From NCBI GenBank assembly GCA_027486255.1, contig JAIXPL010000031.1:39915-103914 (forward strand): a stretch of 64,000 nucleotides of DNA, written 5' to 3'. Positions 1 through 12,020 of this stretch are shown in pieces. Position 1 is the stretch's first letter; every line of letters starts with the position of its first letter. Below the pieces are notes generated by a model that saw nothing but the letters and a program-made list of their open reading frames with translations, was not told the DNA's origin and searched no databases. The position numbers were made by a program, and so were the translations under genes. Origin of the DNA: Comamonadaceae bacterium (GTDB taxonomy: Bacteria; Pseudomonadota; Gammaproteobacteria; Burkholderiales; Burkholderiaceae_C).

Positions 1-1173
<1,173 letters not shown>

Positions 1174-1177
<4 letters not shown>

Positions 1178-1473
1178 TCGATCACCTTGGGCACGAGGAA
1201 AAGACCGCGCTCGACGGCCGGGGCACTCACCTGCGAGGCCTCTCGCTGGTTGGGCTCACTCGCCACGTCGTCCCGCAGGCGCAAAGCGACCTGCCCCGTC
1301 ACGGCCGCCGGGTGGGCCAGGGGCTCAATGCCTTCGGTGTCGACGGCGGCCATCTGCTCCACCAGCCTGAAGAAGCCGTTGATCTGGTCCAGGGTGTGCT
1401 GGGTCTCCTGGGGCGCCAGTTCCAGGCGGGCCAGGTGTGCCACGCGGGCGATGTCTTGGGAGGTCAATGCCAT
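1174..1473 (-). CDS. gatC: GatC, subunit C of Asp/Glu-tRNA amidotransferase
   Basis: Small 99-residue subunit that stabilises GatA and contacts GatB in the tRNA-dependent amidotransferase. The family pattern is clear: N-terminal [18 protein letters not shown], then a helix around [14 protein letters not shown] and the motif GIEPLAHP. A longer in-frame reading upstream has no family similarity, so the ATG at 1473, which gives the usual ~100 residues, was chosen. It is the first gene of a gatC-gatA minus operon and diverges from mreB across a 312-bp gap. Confidence 0.96.
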
Positions 1474-2829
<1,356 letters not shown>

Positions 2830-2874
2830 GCTGCTTTGTCGCCGCGACCGGCGGCGCAGGGCCTTGTCTGATCC

Positions 2875-3819
2875 ATGCCTCTTGGAACGCTCGACCGGTC
2901 ACCCCCGCCTTTCTTCAAGCAAGGGCCGTCGGCGCTGTCCAAGCTGCTGTTCTTCAGTGCCTTTGCACTGTTCCTGATGATGGCCGATGCCCGCTTTGGC
3001 ATCACCCAGCCCCTGCGTTCTGCCGTCGTCACACTTCTGCATCCCTTCCAGTGGCTGGCCCTGCAACCGGTGCGCGGCAGCCAGGCGGTGGGCCAGTATT
3101 TCGCCAGCCTCGGCCAGGCCCAGTCCGAGGCCGAAACCTCCCGCCGTGAGCTGGCCCGCCAGCTCTTGCGCGGCGGCCAGGTCGAGCAGCTGGACATCGA
3201 GAACCAGCGTCTGCGTCAGCTGCTCGAGCTGCGCGGGCGGCTGGGCACACCGGCCACTGCCGCCGAGGTGCTCTACGAAGCGGCCGATGCCTACACACGC
3301 AAGGTCATCATCGACAAGGGCCAGCTCGCAGGCCTGGCCCTGGGCTCGCCCGTGATCGACGCGGCCGGCGTGCTCGGCCAGGTCACGCGCGTGCACCCGC
3401 TGGTCAGCGAGGTCACCCTGTTGGTGGACCGCGACCTCACCATCCCCGTGTTGAACGTGCGCACCGGCCTGCGCAGCGTGGCCTATGGCGATGCCTCCGG
3501 CGGCGGCGATGGCCTGGAGCTGCGCTTTACCGGCAGCAACGCCGACGTCCAGGAGGGCGACCTGCTCACCACCAGCGGCGTGGACGGTGTGTATCCCCCA
3601 GGCCTGCCCGTGGCCAAGGTGGTGCGCATCGAGCGCCGGGTCGAGACCGCTTTTGCCCGCATTTACTGCAAGCCCCTGGCCCTGCCCGGAGGCGCCCGCC
3701 ATGTGCTGGTGCTGCAGCCGCTGAGCTCGCAGTTGCCGCCGCGCCCGCCCAAGGAAGAGGCCGCGCCCACCAAGGCGGCTCCCAAAGGCCCGCCCCGTGG
3801 CAAGGAGGCCAAGCCATGA
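2875..3819 (+). CDS. mreC: MreC, rod-shape-determining protein
   Basis: Periplasmic scaffold of the elongasome that links MreB, via MreD, to the wall synthases PBP2 and RodA. 314 residues: short cytoplasmic N-terminus, one transmembrane helix (about residues 20-40, LLFFSAFALFLMMADA), a coiled coil (about 75-120, containing IENQRLRQLLELRG) and the MreC beta-domain with VIDAAGVLGQV and TTSGVDGVYPPGLPV. The C-terminal ~40 residues are Pro/Lys-rich and low complexity. The stop overlaps the mreD start as ATGA. Confidence 0.97.
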   Translation: MPLGTLDRSPPPFFKQGPSALSKLLFFSAFALFLMMADARFGITQPLRSAVVTLLHPFQWLALQPVRGSQAVGQYFASLGQAQSEAETSRRELARQLLRGGQVEQLDIENQRLRQLLELRGRLGTPATAAEVLYEAADAYTRKVIIDKGQLAGLALGSPVIDAAGVLGQVTRVHPLVSEVTLLVDRDLTIPVLNVRTGLRSVAYGDASGGGDGLELRFTGSNADVQEGDLLTTSGVDGVYPPGLPVAKVVRIERRVETAFARIYCKPLALPGGARHVLVLQPLSSQLPPRPPKEEAAPTKAAPKGPPRGKEAKP

Positions 3820-4334
3820 TCATGCGCAGTGGGCAGCCCCTGTTGCTGCCGGCCAGCCCGGCCTTCATCTGGTTCAGCCTGTGCGCCGCCTTGCTGCTGG
3901 ACATGCTGCCCCTGGGGCGGCAGCCCTGGCGCCCCGACCTGCTGGCCTTGGTGCTGGTGTTTTGGACGGTGCACCAGCCGCTGCGCATCAGCATTGGGGC
4001 GGCGTTTGTCTTCGGGTTGCTGGTCGATGTGCACCGCGCAGGCCTGCTGGGCCAGCATGCGTTGGTCTACACGGGGCTGAGCTTTCTGGCCATCATGGTC
4101 CACCGGCGCATCCTGTGGTTCCCGGTGAGCTCGCAGGCCCTTCAGGTGCTGCCCCTGCTGATGGCCGCGCATGTGCTGGACCTGGTCATTCGCCTCATCA
4201 GCGGCGACGCCTTTCCCGGCTGGTCCTTCTGGCTGGCGCCCTTGCTGCAGGCGCTGCTGTGGCCCGTGATCACCGTGCTCTTGTTGCTGCCCCAGCACCG
4301 GGCGCATGATCCGGACGAGAACCGGCCACTCTGA
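3816..4334 (+). CDS. mreD: MreD, rod-shape-determining membrane protein
   Basis: Integral inner-membrane elongasome subunit. 172 residues, almost entirely hydrophobic, with about five or six predicted transmembrane segments. The segment FVFGLLVDVHRAGLLGQHALVYTGL is typical of the family. It overlaps mreC by four bases and lies 10 bases before the chosen mrdA start, so the operon is tightly coupled. Assignment rests on the hydrophobic pattern, this motif and position. Confidence 0.95.
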   Translation: MIMRSGQPLLLPASPAFIWFSLCAALLLDMLPLGRQPWRPDLLALVLVFWTVHQPLRISIGAAFVFGLLVDVHRAGLLGQHALVYTGLSFLAIMVHRRILWFPVSSQALQVLPLLMAAHVLDLVIRLISGDAFPGWSFWLAPLLQALLWPVITVLLLLPQHRAHDPDENRPL

Positions 4335-4344
4335 CCCCCTGTCC

Positions 4345-6441
4345 ATGACCACCCTGCGCAACATCGAGGCGGAGTTATCGCACTTTCGTGGGCGCGTGAT
4401 GGCGGCCAGCCTGGTGGTGCTGCTGTGCTTTGGCCTGCTGGCCCTGCGCCTGGTCTACCTGCAGGTCATCCGGCATGAGCACTTCGACGAGCAGGCCGAA
4501 AACAACCGCACGGCCATCGTGCCCATCGTGCCCAACCGCGGGCTGATCACTGACCGCCACGGCGTGGTGCTGGCCACCAATTACTCGGCCTACACGCTGG
4601 AGATCACGCCCTCGCGCGTGACCGACCTGGAGGCCACCATCGAGGGCCTCTCCGAGGTGCTTGAAATCAGCCCACGCGACAAGCGCCGCTTCAAGCGCCT
4701 GCGCGAGGAGTTCAAGAGCTTTGAGTCGCTGCCCATCCGCACCAAGCTCACTGACGAAGAGGTGGCCCGTTTTGCCGCGCAGCGCTTTCGCTTCCCCGGG
4801 GTGGACATCAAGGCGCGGCTGTTTCGCAGCTACCCCTATGGCGACCTCGCCAGCCACGTGGTGGGCTACATCGGCCGCATCAACCAGCGTGAAAAAGAGC
4901 GCATCGAGGAAGAAGACGAGAGCGGCAATTACCGTGGCACGGACTACATCGGCAAGCTCGGCGTCGAGCAGAGCTACGAAAAGAAGCTGCATGGCACCAC
5001 CGGTGTGGAGCAGGTCGAGACTTCGGCCGGTGGCCGCGCCGTGCGGCGCCTGGCCAGCAGCCCCGCCACCCCGGGCGACACCGTCAAGCTGTCGATCGAC
5101 ATCAAGCTGCAAAAGCTGGTTGAGACCCTGTTTGGTGATCGGCGTGGCGCCTTGGTGGCCATCAACCCCAAGACCGGTGAATTGCTCGCTTTCGTGAGCA
5201 AGCCGACCTTCGATCCGAACCTGTTCGTCGAGGGCATCGACGTCGACAGCTGGGCGGCCCTGAACGAGTCCATTGACAAGCCGCTGCTCAACCGGGCTCT
5301 GCGCGGCACCTACCCACCTGGCTCGACCTACAAGCCCTTCATGGCCATGGCGGCGCTGGAGCTGGGCAAGCGCCAGGCCGGCCAGGTGATCAATGACACG
5401 GGCGTGTGGAACTACGGCGGCCACCAATTCCGCAGCCACGGCGATGCGCTGGGCCCTGTCGACATGCACCTGAGCATCGTCAAGTCGAGCAATGTGTACT
5501 ACTACTCTCTGGCCAATGAACTGGGCGTGGACGCCATCCACGATTTCATGAAGCCGCTGGGCTTTGGCCAGGCCACGGGCATTGACATCTTTGGCGAGGT
5601 GCGTGGCGTGCTGCCCAACCAGGAGTGGAAGCGCCGCACCTACAAGCGCCCCGAGCAGCAGAAGTGGTACGGCGGCGAGACCATTTCGCTGGGCATCGGC
5701 CAGGGTTACAACAGCTTCACCATGCTGCAGCTGGCCCAGGCCACGGCCACCCTGGCCAATGGCGGCGTGCAGCACAAGCCGCACCTGGTGGTCGCCACGC
5801 AGGACAGCCTCACGCGCCAGCTCATTGCGGTGGAGCGCCCGGCGCCTGTGCAGCTGGGCTACCGGCCTGAGCACATCGCCATCCTCAAGCGCGCCCTGCT
5901 GGGGGTCACTCAGGAAGGCACCTCGGCGCGGGTTTTTGCCGGGGCGTCCTACCTCAGCGCGGGCAAGACGGGCACCGCGCAGGCCGTGACCATCGGCCAG
6001 AAAGACAAGTACAACGCCGGCAAGATGGAGGAGCACCAGCGCGACCACTCGCTCTACATGGCTTTCGCGCCGGTCGATGACCCGCAGGTGGCCCTGGCCG
6101 TGGTGGTGGAGAACGCCGGCTTTGGTGCCGCGCATGCGGCGCCGATTGCGCGCCGCGTGTTCGACTACCTGCTCCAGGGGGTCTACCCCAGTGAGGAGGA
6201 CATCGCTGCGGTGCAAAAGGGCCTGGCCCAGGCCCCCATCGGCAAGCTGCGCGTCGCCGCTGCGCTGGACGTCATGGGCAAGCCCTTGCCTGTGCCTGGC
6301 GCTGAGTCCGCTGCAGGCACGCGTGCACCTGTGGCCCCCCTGGGTGCCGCCACGGTGCCCATGAATGTGGCTTCTGCGGGTGCAGCCTTAACCAGCCCGA
6401 CCAGCCCCGCCGTAGCAGCCAACGGGGCATCCCGCCGCTGA
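4345..6441 (+). CDS. mrdA: Penicillin-binding protein 2 (elongation transpeptidase)
   Basis: Class B PBP that cross-links peptidoglycan during elongation. 698 residues from the ATG at 4345; the frame extends 13 codons further up, but those overlap mreD and lack family similarity. One transmembrane anchor (about residues 15-38), a PBP dimer/pedestal domain, then the transpeptidase domain with all three motifs: SxxK (STYK, Ser327), SxN (SSN, 381-383) and KTG (541-543). The last ~70 residues are an Ala/Pro/Thr-rich tail. rodA, which follows mrdA in many Proteobacteria, is not downstream; a convergent permease gene begins 26 bp away. Confidence 0.97.
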   Translation: MTTLRNIEAELSHFRGRVMAASLVVLLCFGLLALRLVYLQVIRHEHFDEQAENNRTAIVPIVPNRGLITDRHGVVLATNYSAYTLEITPSRVTDLEATIEGLSEVLEISPRDKRRFKRLREEFKSFESLPIRTKLTDEEVARFAAQRFRFPGVDIKARLFRSYPYGDLASHVVGYIGRINQREKERIEEEDESGNYRGTDYIGKLGVEQSYEKKLHGTTGVEQVETSAGGRAVRRLASSPATPGDTVKLSIDIKLQKLVETLFGDRRGALVAINPKTGELLAFVSKPTFDPNLFVEGIDVDSWAALNESIDKPLLNRALRGTYPPGSTYKPFMAMAALELGKRQAGQVINDTGVWNYGGHQFRSHGDALGPVDMHLSIVKSSNVYYYSLANELGVDAIHDFMKPLGFGQATGIDIFGEVRGVLPNQEWKRRTYKRPEQQKWYGGETISLGIGQGYNSFTMLQLAQATATLANGGVQHKPHLVVATQDSLTRQLIAVERPAPVQLGYRPEHIAILKRALLGVTQEGTSARVFAGASYLSAGKTGTAQAVTIGQKDKYNAGKMEEHQRDHSLYMAFAPVDDPQVALAVVVENAGFGAAHAAPIARRVFDYLLQGVYPSEEDIAAVQKGLAQAPIGKLRVAAALDVMGKPLPVPGAESAAGTRAPVAPLGAATVPMNVASAGAALTSPTSPAVAANGASRR

Positions 6442-6467
6442 CGGCGGCCTCAGGCTCTGTTTGCGCG

Positions 6468-7226
6468 TTAGCGCAGGAAGGCGTCGTAGCCTGTTTTGAG
6501 GATCAGCACGCCCACCACCAACATGAAGACCCAGCGCACAAAGCCGGCGCCATGCTTGAGGGCCATGCGTGTGCCCAGCAGGCTCCCGATCACATTGGCC
6601 AGCGCCAGGGCCAGGGCGTAGTGCCACCAAATGTGGCCCTTGAAGGCGAACAAGGTCAGAGCGGCGAAATTGCTGCAGCTGTTGAGCAGCTTGGCCGAGG
6701 CCGAGGCGTGCAGGAAGTCGTAGCCCAGCAGGCGCACGAAGAGAAACACCAACAGGCTGCCGGTGCCCGGCCCAAAGAAGCCGTCATAAAAGCCCATGGC
6801 CAGGCCGATGCCGCCTGCGGTGGCGGTCTGAGCCCAGCCCTGCAGGCGTGGCGCATGGTGGCGCCCGAGTTCCTTCTTGGCCAGCGTGTAGATCAGCACC
6901 ACCAGCAGCACCCCGGGCAGCACCTTGCGCAGAAATTCGGGCGACACCATGGTGACCAGCCAGGCACCGGCCAGCGAGCCGGCCAGGCTCAGTGCCGCTG
7001 CCGGCAGCAGCATGCGCCAGTCCATGGTGACGCGCCGCGAATACTGCACTGTGGCCACCGCCGTGCCCCAGAGCGAGGCGCTCTTGTTCACGCCAAGCAG
7101 TGTGGCCGGATGGGTGCTCGGGAAGGCGGCAAAGAGGGCTGGCAGCAGCACCAGGCCGCCGCCGCCCACGATCGAGTCGACAAAGCCGGCCAGCAGCGAA
7201 GCGCAGGCGACAAGGAACAGTTCCAT
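6468..7226 (-). CDS. TauE/SafE family membrane permease
   Basis: Predicted inner-membrane protein of the sulfite exporter TauE/SafE family (DUF81), which moves small anions, often sulfur oxyanions or organosulfonates. 252 residues with about eight hydrophobic helices. The family signature is present twice: GFVDSIVGGGGLVLLPAL near the N-terminus and GFYDGFFGPGTGSLLVF in the middle. The substrate cannot be told from sequence, and no sulfur-metabolism genes lie nearby. It converges on mrdA with a 26-bp gap. Confidence 0.92.
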   Translation of the reverse strand: MELFLVACASLLAGFVDSIVGGGGLVLLPALFAAFPSTHPATLLGVNKSASLWGTAVATVQYSRRVTMDWRMLLPAAALSLAGSLAGAWLVTMVSPEFLRKVLPGVLLVVLIYTLAKKELGRHHAPRLQGWAQTATAGGIGLAMGFYDGFFGPGTGSLLVFLFVRLLGYDFLHASASAKLLNSCSNFAALTLFAFKGHIWWHYALALALANVIGSLLGTRMALKHGAGFVRWVFMLVVGVLILKTGYDAFLR

Positions 7227-7298
7227 CTATTCGATTGTCTCACCCGCTCTTGAGCTGGCCCGAGCTCACAGGGCTTGAGAACGCGCAGGTACACAAGC

Positions 7299-7328
7299 AA
7301 AAAGCGCCGGGGTTGCCGGCGCTTTTTT
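7299..7328 (-). terminator. Intrinsic terminator downstream of the GMC gene
   Basis: Near-perfect 12-bp stem, AAAAAGCGCCGG / CCGGCGCTTTTT, with loop GGTTG. A and T runs flank both sides, so it can work in either direction. The only gene that reads into it is the minus-strand GMC oxidoreductase ending at 7507, about 180 nt upstream, which leaves an unusually long structured 3' untranslated stretch. Confidence 0.85.
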
Positions 7329-7506
7329 GGATTCAGCCTGTTGGGCTGTCTCGGTCAATCTCTTGTGAAGTCCTGTTTGTGGACTTGTCGTGGACTCGTG
7401 GGTCTGTGGACAGACCTGTGCTTGTGTGTCTCCTCGGCTCCTCGGCAGCCTGTACAGGACAAGCTGTGATGCAGCGCAATATAGCTCTGCCTTAGAGACC
7501 CGCCGC

Positions 7507-9252
7507 CTAGGACTTACCCCAGCCGGGCAGGCCCTGGTCGCCCGAGCGAATCCAGGCCGCCGCCTTCTCGGCCATCATGAGCGTGGGCGAGTTGGTGTTG
7601 CCGCTGGTGATGAAGGGCATGGCCCCGGCGTCGACCACGCGCAGGCCCGCCACGCCGCGCACGCGCAGATGCGCATCGAGCACGGCCTGCTCGTCGTCGG
7701 CCCGGCCCATGCGCGTGGTGCCCACCGGATGGAAGATGGTGGTGGCGATGTCACCGGCCAGGCGGGCCAGGTCCTCGTCGCTCTGGTACTGCGCACCGGG
7801 CTTGAACTCCTCGGGCTGCCAGCGGGCCAGTGCGCCCTGGCTGACGATGCGGCGCGTCACACGCAGCGACTGCGCGGCCACTTTCTGGTCTTCCGGCGTG
7901 CTGAGGTAGTTGGGCGCGATCAGCGGCGCGTCCTCAAAGCGGGGGCTGCGGATCTCCACCGTGCCGCGGCTCGTGGGGTTGAGGTTGCACACGCTGGCGG
8001 TGAAGGCGTCAAAGGCATGCAGGGGCTCGCCGAAGGCGTCCAGCGAGAGTGGCTGCACGTGGTACTGAATGTTCGCGTGCGGTTGCTCGGGGCTTGAGCG
8101 TGTGAAGGCCCCCAGCTGAGAGGGCGCCATGCTCATGGGGCCGCTTTGCTTGAGCGCGTACTGCAGGCCGATTTTCAGGCGCCCCCAAGGTGAGGCCGCG
8201 ATGGTGTTGAGCGTGGCCTGCCCGCCCTGAGGCGGCTTGATCTTGTAGACCGAGCGGATCTGTAGGTGGTCCTGCAGATTGGCGCCCACGCCCGGCAGCG
8301 CGCGGCGCACCGTGATGCCGTGGCGCGCCAGCAGATCGGCCGGGCCGATGCCCGAGAGTTGCAGGATCTGCGGCGAGCCGATGCTGCCGGCGCTCAAGAT
8401 CACCTCGCCGCCGGCCGCCACCAGGGCCTGGGTCATTTCGCTGCCGGTCCAGACCTGCACGCCGGTGCAGCGCGGCTGGCCGTCGGCTTGGTCTTCCAGC
8501 AGCAGGCGGCTGACCTGGGCGCTGGTCCACATCTCGAAGTTGGGCCGCCCGTAGCAGGTGGGGCGCAGAAAGGCCTTGGCCGTGTTCCAGCGCCAGCCGC
8601 TGCGCTGGTTCACCTCGAAGTAGCTCACGCCCTCGTTGTCGCCGCCGTTGAAGTCCTCGGTAGCTGGAATGCCGGCTTCTTGCGCCGCGCGGGCAAAGTC
8701 GTCGAGGATGTCCCAGCGCAGGCGCTGCTTTTCCACGCGCCATTCGCCGCCGTGCATGCCATTGACGCGCTTCTGCTCGGCCGTGGGCGGCGTCTTGTGG
8801 CCGTGCAGGGCGCGGAAGGCCTCGCTCACCGGCGGGGCGCCCTCGTCCAGGCGGTAGTGGTCTTCGTGGCGCTTGAAGTCGGCCAGCACGTTTTGCCAGC
8901 GCCAGGCGTCTTCGCCCGTGACCTCGGCCCAGCGCTCATAGTCGCGTGCCTGCCCGCGCATGTAGATCATGCCGTTGATGCTGGAGCTGCCGCCCAGCGT
9001 TTTGCCGCGCGGGTAGCGCAGCACGCGGCCGTTCAGGCCCGTGGCCGGCTCGGTCTGGTAAAGCCAGTCGGTGCGCGGATTGCCGATGCAGTAGAGGTAG
9101 CCCACCGGGATGTGGATCCAGTGGTAGTCGTCCTTGCGACCGGCTTCGATGAGCAGCACGCGCTTGCTGCGGTCGGCGCTCAGGCGGTTGGCCAGCAGGC
9201 AGCCGGCGGTACCGGCACCGACGATGATGTAGTCGAAAACGTTGTCGCTCAT
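7507..9252 (-). CDS. GMC family FAD-dependent oxidoreductase (choline/alcohol dehydrogenase-like)
   Basis: Flavoprotein oxidising an alcohol, most like choline dehydrogenases and related alcohol dehydrogenases. 581 residues from the ATG at 9252; the upstream in-frame extension has no family similarity. N-terminal Rossmann fold IIVGAGTAGCLLANRLS; GMC signature 1 GGSSSINGMIYMRGQ; signature 2 around SAGSIGSPQILQLSGIGP; C-terminal catalytic region with HPVGTTRMG and VVDAGAMPFITSGNTN. There is no signal peptide, so it is cytoplasmic. No betaine genes are adjacent, so the substrate is uncertain. Divergent from the HCCA-isomerase-like gene. Confidence 0.95.
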   Translation of the reverse strand: MSDNVFDYIIVGAGTAGCLLANRLSADRSKRVLLIEAGRKDDYHWIHIPVGYLYCIGNPRTDWLYQTEPATGLNGRVLRYPRGKTLGGSSSINGMIYMRGQARDYERWAEVTGEDAWRWQNVLADFKRHEDHYRLDEGAPPVSEAFRALHGHKTPPTAEQKRVNGMHGGEWRVEKQRLRWDILDDFARAAQEAGIPATEDFNGGDNEGVSYFEVNQRSGWRWNTAKAFLRPTCYGRPNFEMWTSAQVSRLLLEDQADGQPRCTGVQVWTGSEMTQALVAAGGEVILSAGSIGSPQILQLSGIGPADLLARHGITVRRALPGVGANLQDHLQIRSVYKIKPPQGGQATLNTIAASPWGRLKIGLQYALKQSGPMSMAPSQLGAFTRSSPEQPHANIQYHVQPLSLDAFGEPLHAFDAFTASVCNLNPTSRGTVEIRSPRFEDAPLIAPNYLSTPEDQKVAAQSLRVTRRIVSQGALARWQPEEFKPGAQYQSDEDLARLAGDIATTIFHPVGTTRMGRADDEQAVLDAHLRVRGVAGLRVVDAGAMPFITSGNTNSPTLMMAEKAAAWIRSGDQGLPGWGKS

Positions 9253-9402
9253 GGTCTGCAGTGTTGGCGCGAGCCTGGGGCGCCGGCCAGTTGCCGACTG
9301 GGCGATTGTGGCAAAGGTCGACCGCCCCGGGACGCGGGCGGCTTCTGCAAGAATCCAGACACTGCGGCCCGGCCGCACCAGAACACTTTATGGAGACCGG
9401 TC

Positions 9403-9999
9403 ATGCGCCACATTGATTACTACTTCACGCCGCAGAGTCCCTGGACTTACCTTGGGCACGAGCGCTTTGTCGCGCTGGCCCGCGCCGCCGGTGCCCAGGT
9501 GCAGGTGAGGCCGGCCGATTACGGTCAGATCTTTGCCGCCTCGGGCGGGCTGCCCCTGGCCAAGCGGCCACCTCAGCGCCAGGCCTACCGCCTGGTGGAG
9601 CTGGCGCGCTTTCGTGACCACCTGCGTCTGCCGATGAATGTGCAGCCGCGCTTCTTTCCAGTGGCCGGTGATGAGGCGGCCCGGCTCATCATCGTGGCCC
9701 AATTGGAAGGCGGTGCGGAGGCTGCCCTGAAATTGAGCGGCGCGGTGTTCCGCGCCGTGTGGGAGCAGGAGCGCGACATCGCCAGCGCCGACACCCTGGC
9801 GCAGCTGCTGCAGGAGCAGGGCCTGCCGGCAGCCTGGCAGGACGCCGCGCGCCGGCCCGAGGTGCAGCAGACCTACGAGGCTCACACCCGCCAGGCCATC
9901 GACATCGGTGTGTTCGGTGCGCCCAGCTACGTTGTGGACGGTGAAATTTTCTGGGGCCAGGACCGCCTGGACTTCCTGGAGCGGCGCCTGGCCGCCTGA
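9403..9999 (+). CDS. 2-hydroxychromene-2-carboxylate isomerase / DsbA-family protein
   Basis: Thioredoxin-fold protein of the HCCA-isomerase/kappa-class glutathione transferase group. 198 residues. It lacks a CxxC and instead starts YYFTPQSPWTYLGHERF, the Ser/Pro-containing active-site loop of this family. The C-terminal FGAPSYVVDGEIFWGQDRLDFLE is the second hallmark. A long in-frame extension upstream is antisense to the GMC gene and was discarded; the ATG at 9403 follows GGAGA with good spacing. In known pathways the family isomerises aromatic intermediates with glutathione; the true substrate here is unknown. Followed 41 bp later by a dienelactone hydrolase, a plausible catabolic partner. 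Confidence 0.92.
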   Translation: MRHIDYYFTPQSPWTYLGHERFVALARAAGAQVQVRPADYGQIFAASGGLPLAKRPPQRQAYRLVELARFRDHLRLPMNVQPRFFPVAGDEAARLIIVAQLEGGAEAALKLSGAVFRAVWEQERDIASADTLAQLLQEQGLPAAWQDAARRPEVQQTYEAHTRQAIDIGVFGAPSYVVDGEIFWGQDRLDFLERRLAA

Positions 10000-10040
10000 G
10001 CGGCTTTTCTTTCTCAACCAACCTCATTCAAGGAGTTCCC

Positions 10041-10724
10041 ATGGGCCAGTTCATCACCCTCACCGCTTCCGATGGTTTCAGCTTCCCGGCCTACGTGGCC
10101 GAACCCGCCGGCACACCCAAGGGCGCCGTCGTGGTGCTGCAGGAGATCTTCGGCGTGAACTCGCACATCCGCTCGGTGGCCGACGGCTACGCAGCCGAGG
10201 GCTACCTGGCGGTCGCGCCCGCTACCTTCCACCGGGCCAAGCCCGGTGTGGAGCTGGGCTACACGCCGGAAGACATGGGCGCGGGCATGGCGCTCAAGAC
10301 GGCGGTGGAGGCCCTGCCTGCCCCCGGCGTGTTGCGCGACATCGAGGCGGCCGTGGCCTACGCCGCGCGCGCCGGCAAGGTCGGCATCGTGGGCTATTGC
10401 TGGGGCGGCCTGCTCACCTGGCGCTCGGCTTGTGCCGTGCCCGGCCTGAGCGCGGCCGTGGCCTACTACGGCGGTGGGGTCACCACGCCAGGCGAGGCGG
10501 CCCGTCAGCCCCGCTGCCCGACTCTGGCGCACTTCGGCGAGCGCGACCACTGGATCCCGCTGGAGACGGTGGAGGCCTTCAAGAAAGCGCAGCCCGGCGT
10601 GGCCGTGCATGTGTATGCCGCGGACCACGGCTTTAACTGCGACCAGCGCGGCTCTCACGATGCCGCTGCCGCCAAGCTCGCGCGTGAGCGCTCGCTGGCC
10701 TTCTTCGGCATGCACCTGGTCTGA
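10041..10724 (+). CDS. Dienelactone hydrolase family protein
   Basis: Alpha/beta hydrolase of the DLH family, which opens dienelactones in chlorocatechol and related pathways; many homologues have other ester substrates. 227 residues. The cysteine-type triad is intact: Cys120 in GYCWGG, Asp169 in GERDHW and His196 in ADHGF. It also has the early QEIFGVN segment that shapes the DLH active site. A strong AAGGAG lies just before the ATG. Downstream of the HCCA-isomerase-like gene on the same strand and probably co-transcribed; convergent with hemB. Confidence 0.95.
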   Translation: MGQFITLTASDGFSFPAYVAEPAGTPKGAVVVLQEIFGVNSHIRSVADGYAAEGYLAVAPATFHRAKPGVELGYTPEDMGAGMALKTAVEALPAPGVLRDIEAAVAYAARAGKVGIVGYCWGGLLTWRSACAVPGLSAAVAYYGGGVTTPGEAARQPRCPTLAHFGERDHWIPLETVEAFKKAQPGVAVHVYAADHGFNCDQRGSHDAAAAKLARERSLAFFGMHLV

Positions 10725-10787
10725 GCCTTGGCCGCGCCAGGCCCGATCTGGCTTGGCGCGAGCTGCGTGAGCCGATGAGGTCCGGGC

Positions 10788-11885
<1,098 letters not shown>

Positions 11886-11894
11886 CTAAAATCA

Positions 11895-12014
11895 TAAGCA
11901 TGCGTTTGTTTCGACAGCCGCATCCCGCTTTACCTCCCTGAGCGGGCGCCTCCTGCCTTTGGGCCAGGTGGCTTCCTCAGCCCGGCGGACCTTGGGTCCG
12001 GCCGGGTTTTTTTT
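11895..12014 (+). ncRNA. Candidate small RNA with C-rich hairpin loops
   Basis: The hemB-pyk gap is flanked by two minus-strand genes, yet holds a strong plus-strand terminator with no plus-strand gene before it. The ~120 nt before it fold into a perfect 6-bp hairpin (CCCGCT 11924-11929 / AGCGGG 11941-11946) whose 11-nt loop contains ACCTCCC, then a second hairpin (about 11948-11972) with CCTCCTG in its arm, then the terminator. CCUCC-type segments are complementary to Shine-Dalgarno sequences. Just upstream are TTGACT (11873-11878) and a TGATTT-N3-AAATCA dyad containing TAAAAT (11887-11892). The 5' end is a guess; existence is inferred. Confidence 0.45.
11981..12014 (+). terminator. Rho-independent terminator on the plus strand
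   Basis: Eleven-base-pair stem (CCCGGCGGACC with GGTCC-G-GCCGGG, one bulged G, loop TTG) followed by eight T residues at 12007-12014. The T-run is only on the plus strand, so it cannot end pyk, whose stop codon begins six bases beyond. It supports an independent plus-strand transcript in this gap. Confidence 0.85.
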
Positions 12015-12020
12015 GGCTGT

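Noticed and set aside
4375..6216. 613-codon open frame antisense to mrdA
   Set aside because: No family motifs, His/Ala/Leu-rich shadow; mrdA has all three PBP motifs.
7378..7411. Three GTGGAC copies as DnaA boxes and an origin
   Set aside because: They lack the TTATCCACA consensus, there is no AT-rich unwinding region, and no replication genes are nearby.
8266..9402. Long N-terminal extension of the HCCA-isomerase-like gene
   Set aside because: It lies antisense to the GMC gene, and family members begin at the ATG at 9403, which has a good ribosome site.
10725..10787. Terminator between the dienelactone hydrolase gene and hemB
   Set aside because: A CGCGCCA/TGGCGCG stem is present but no T-run on either strand, so it is not called an intrinsic terminator.
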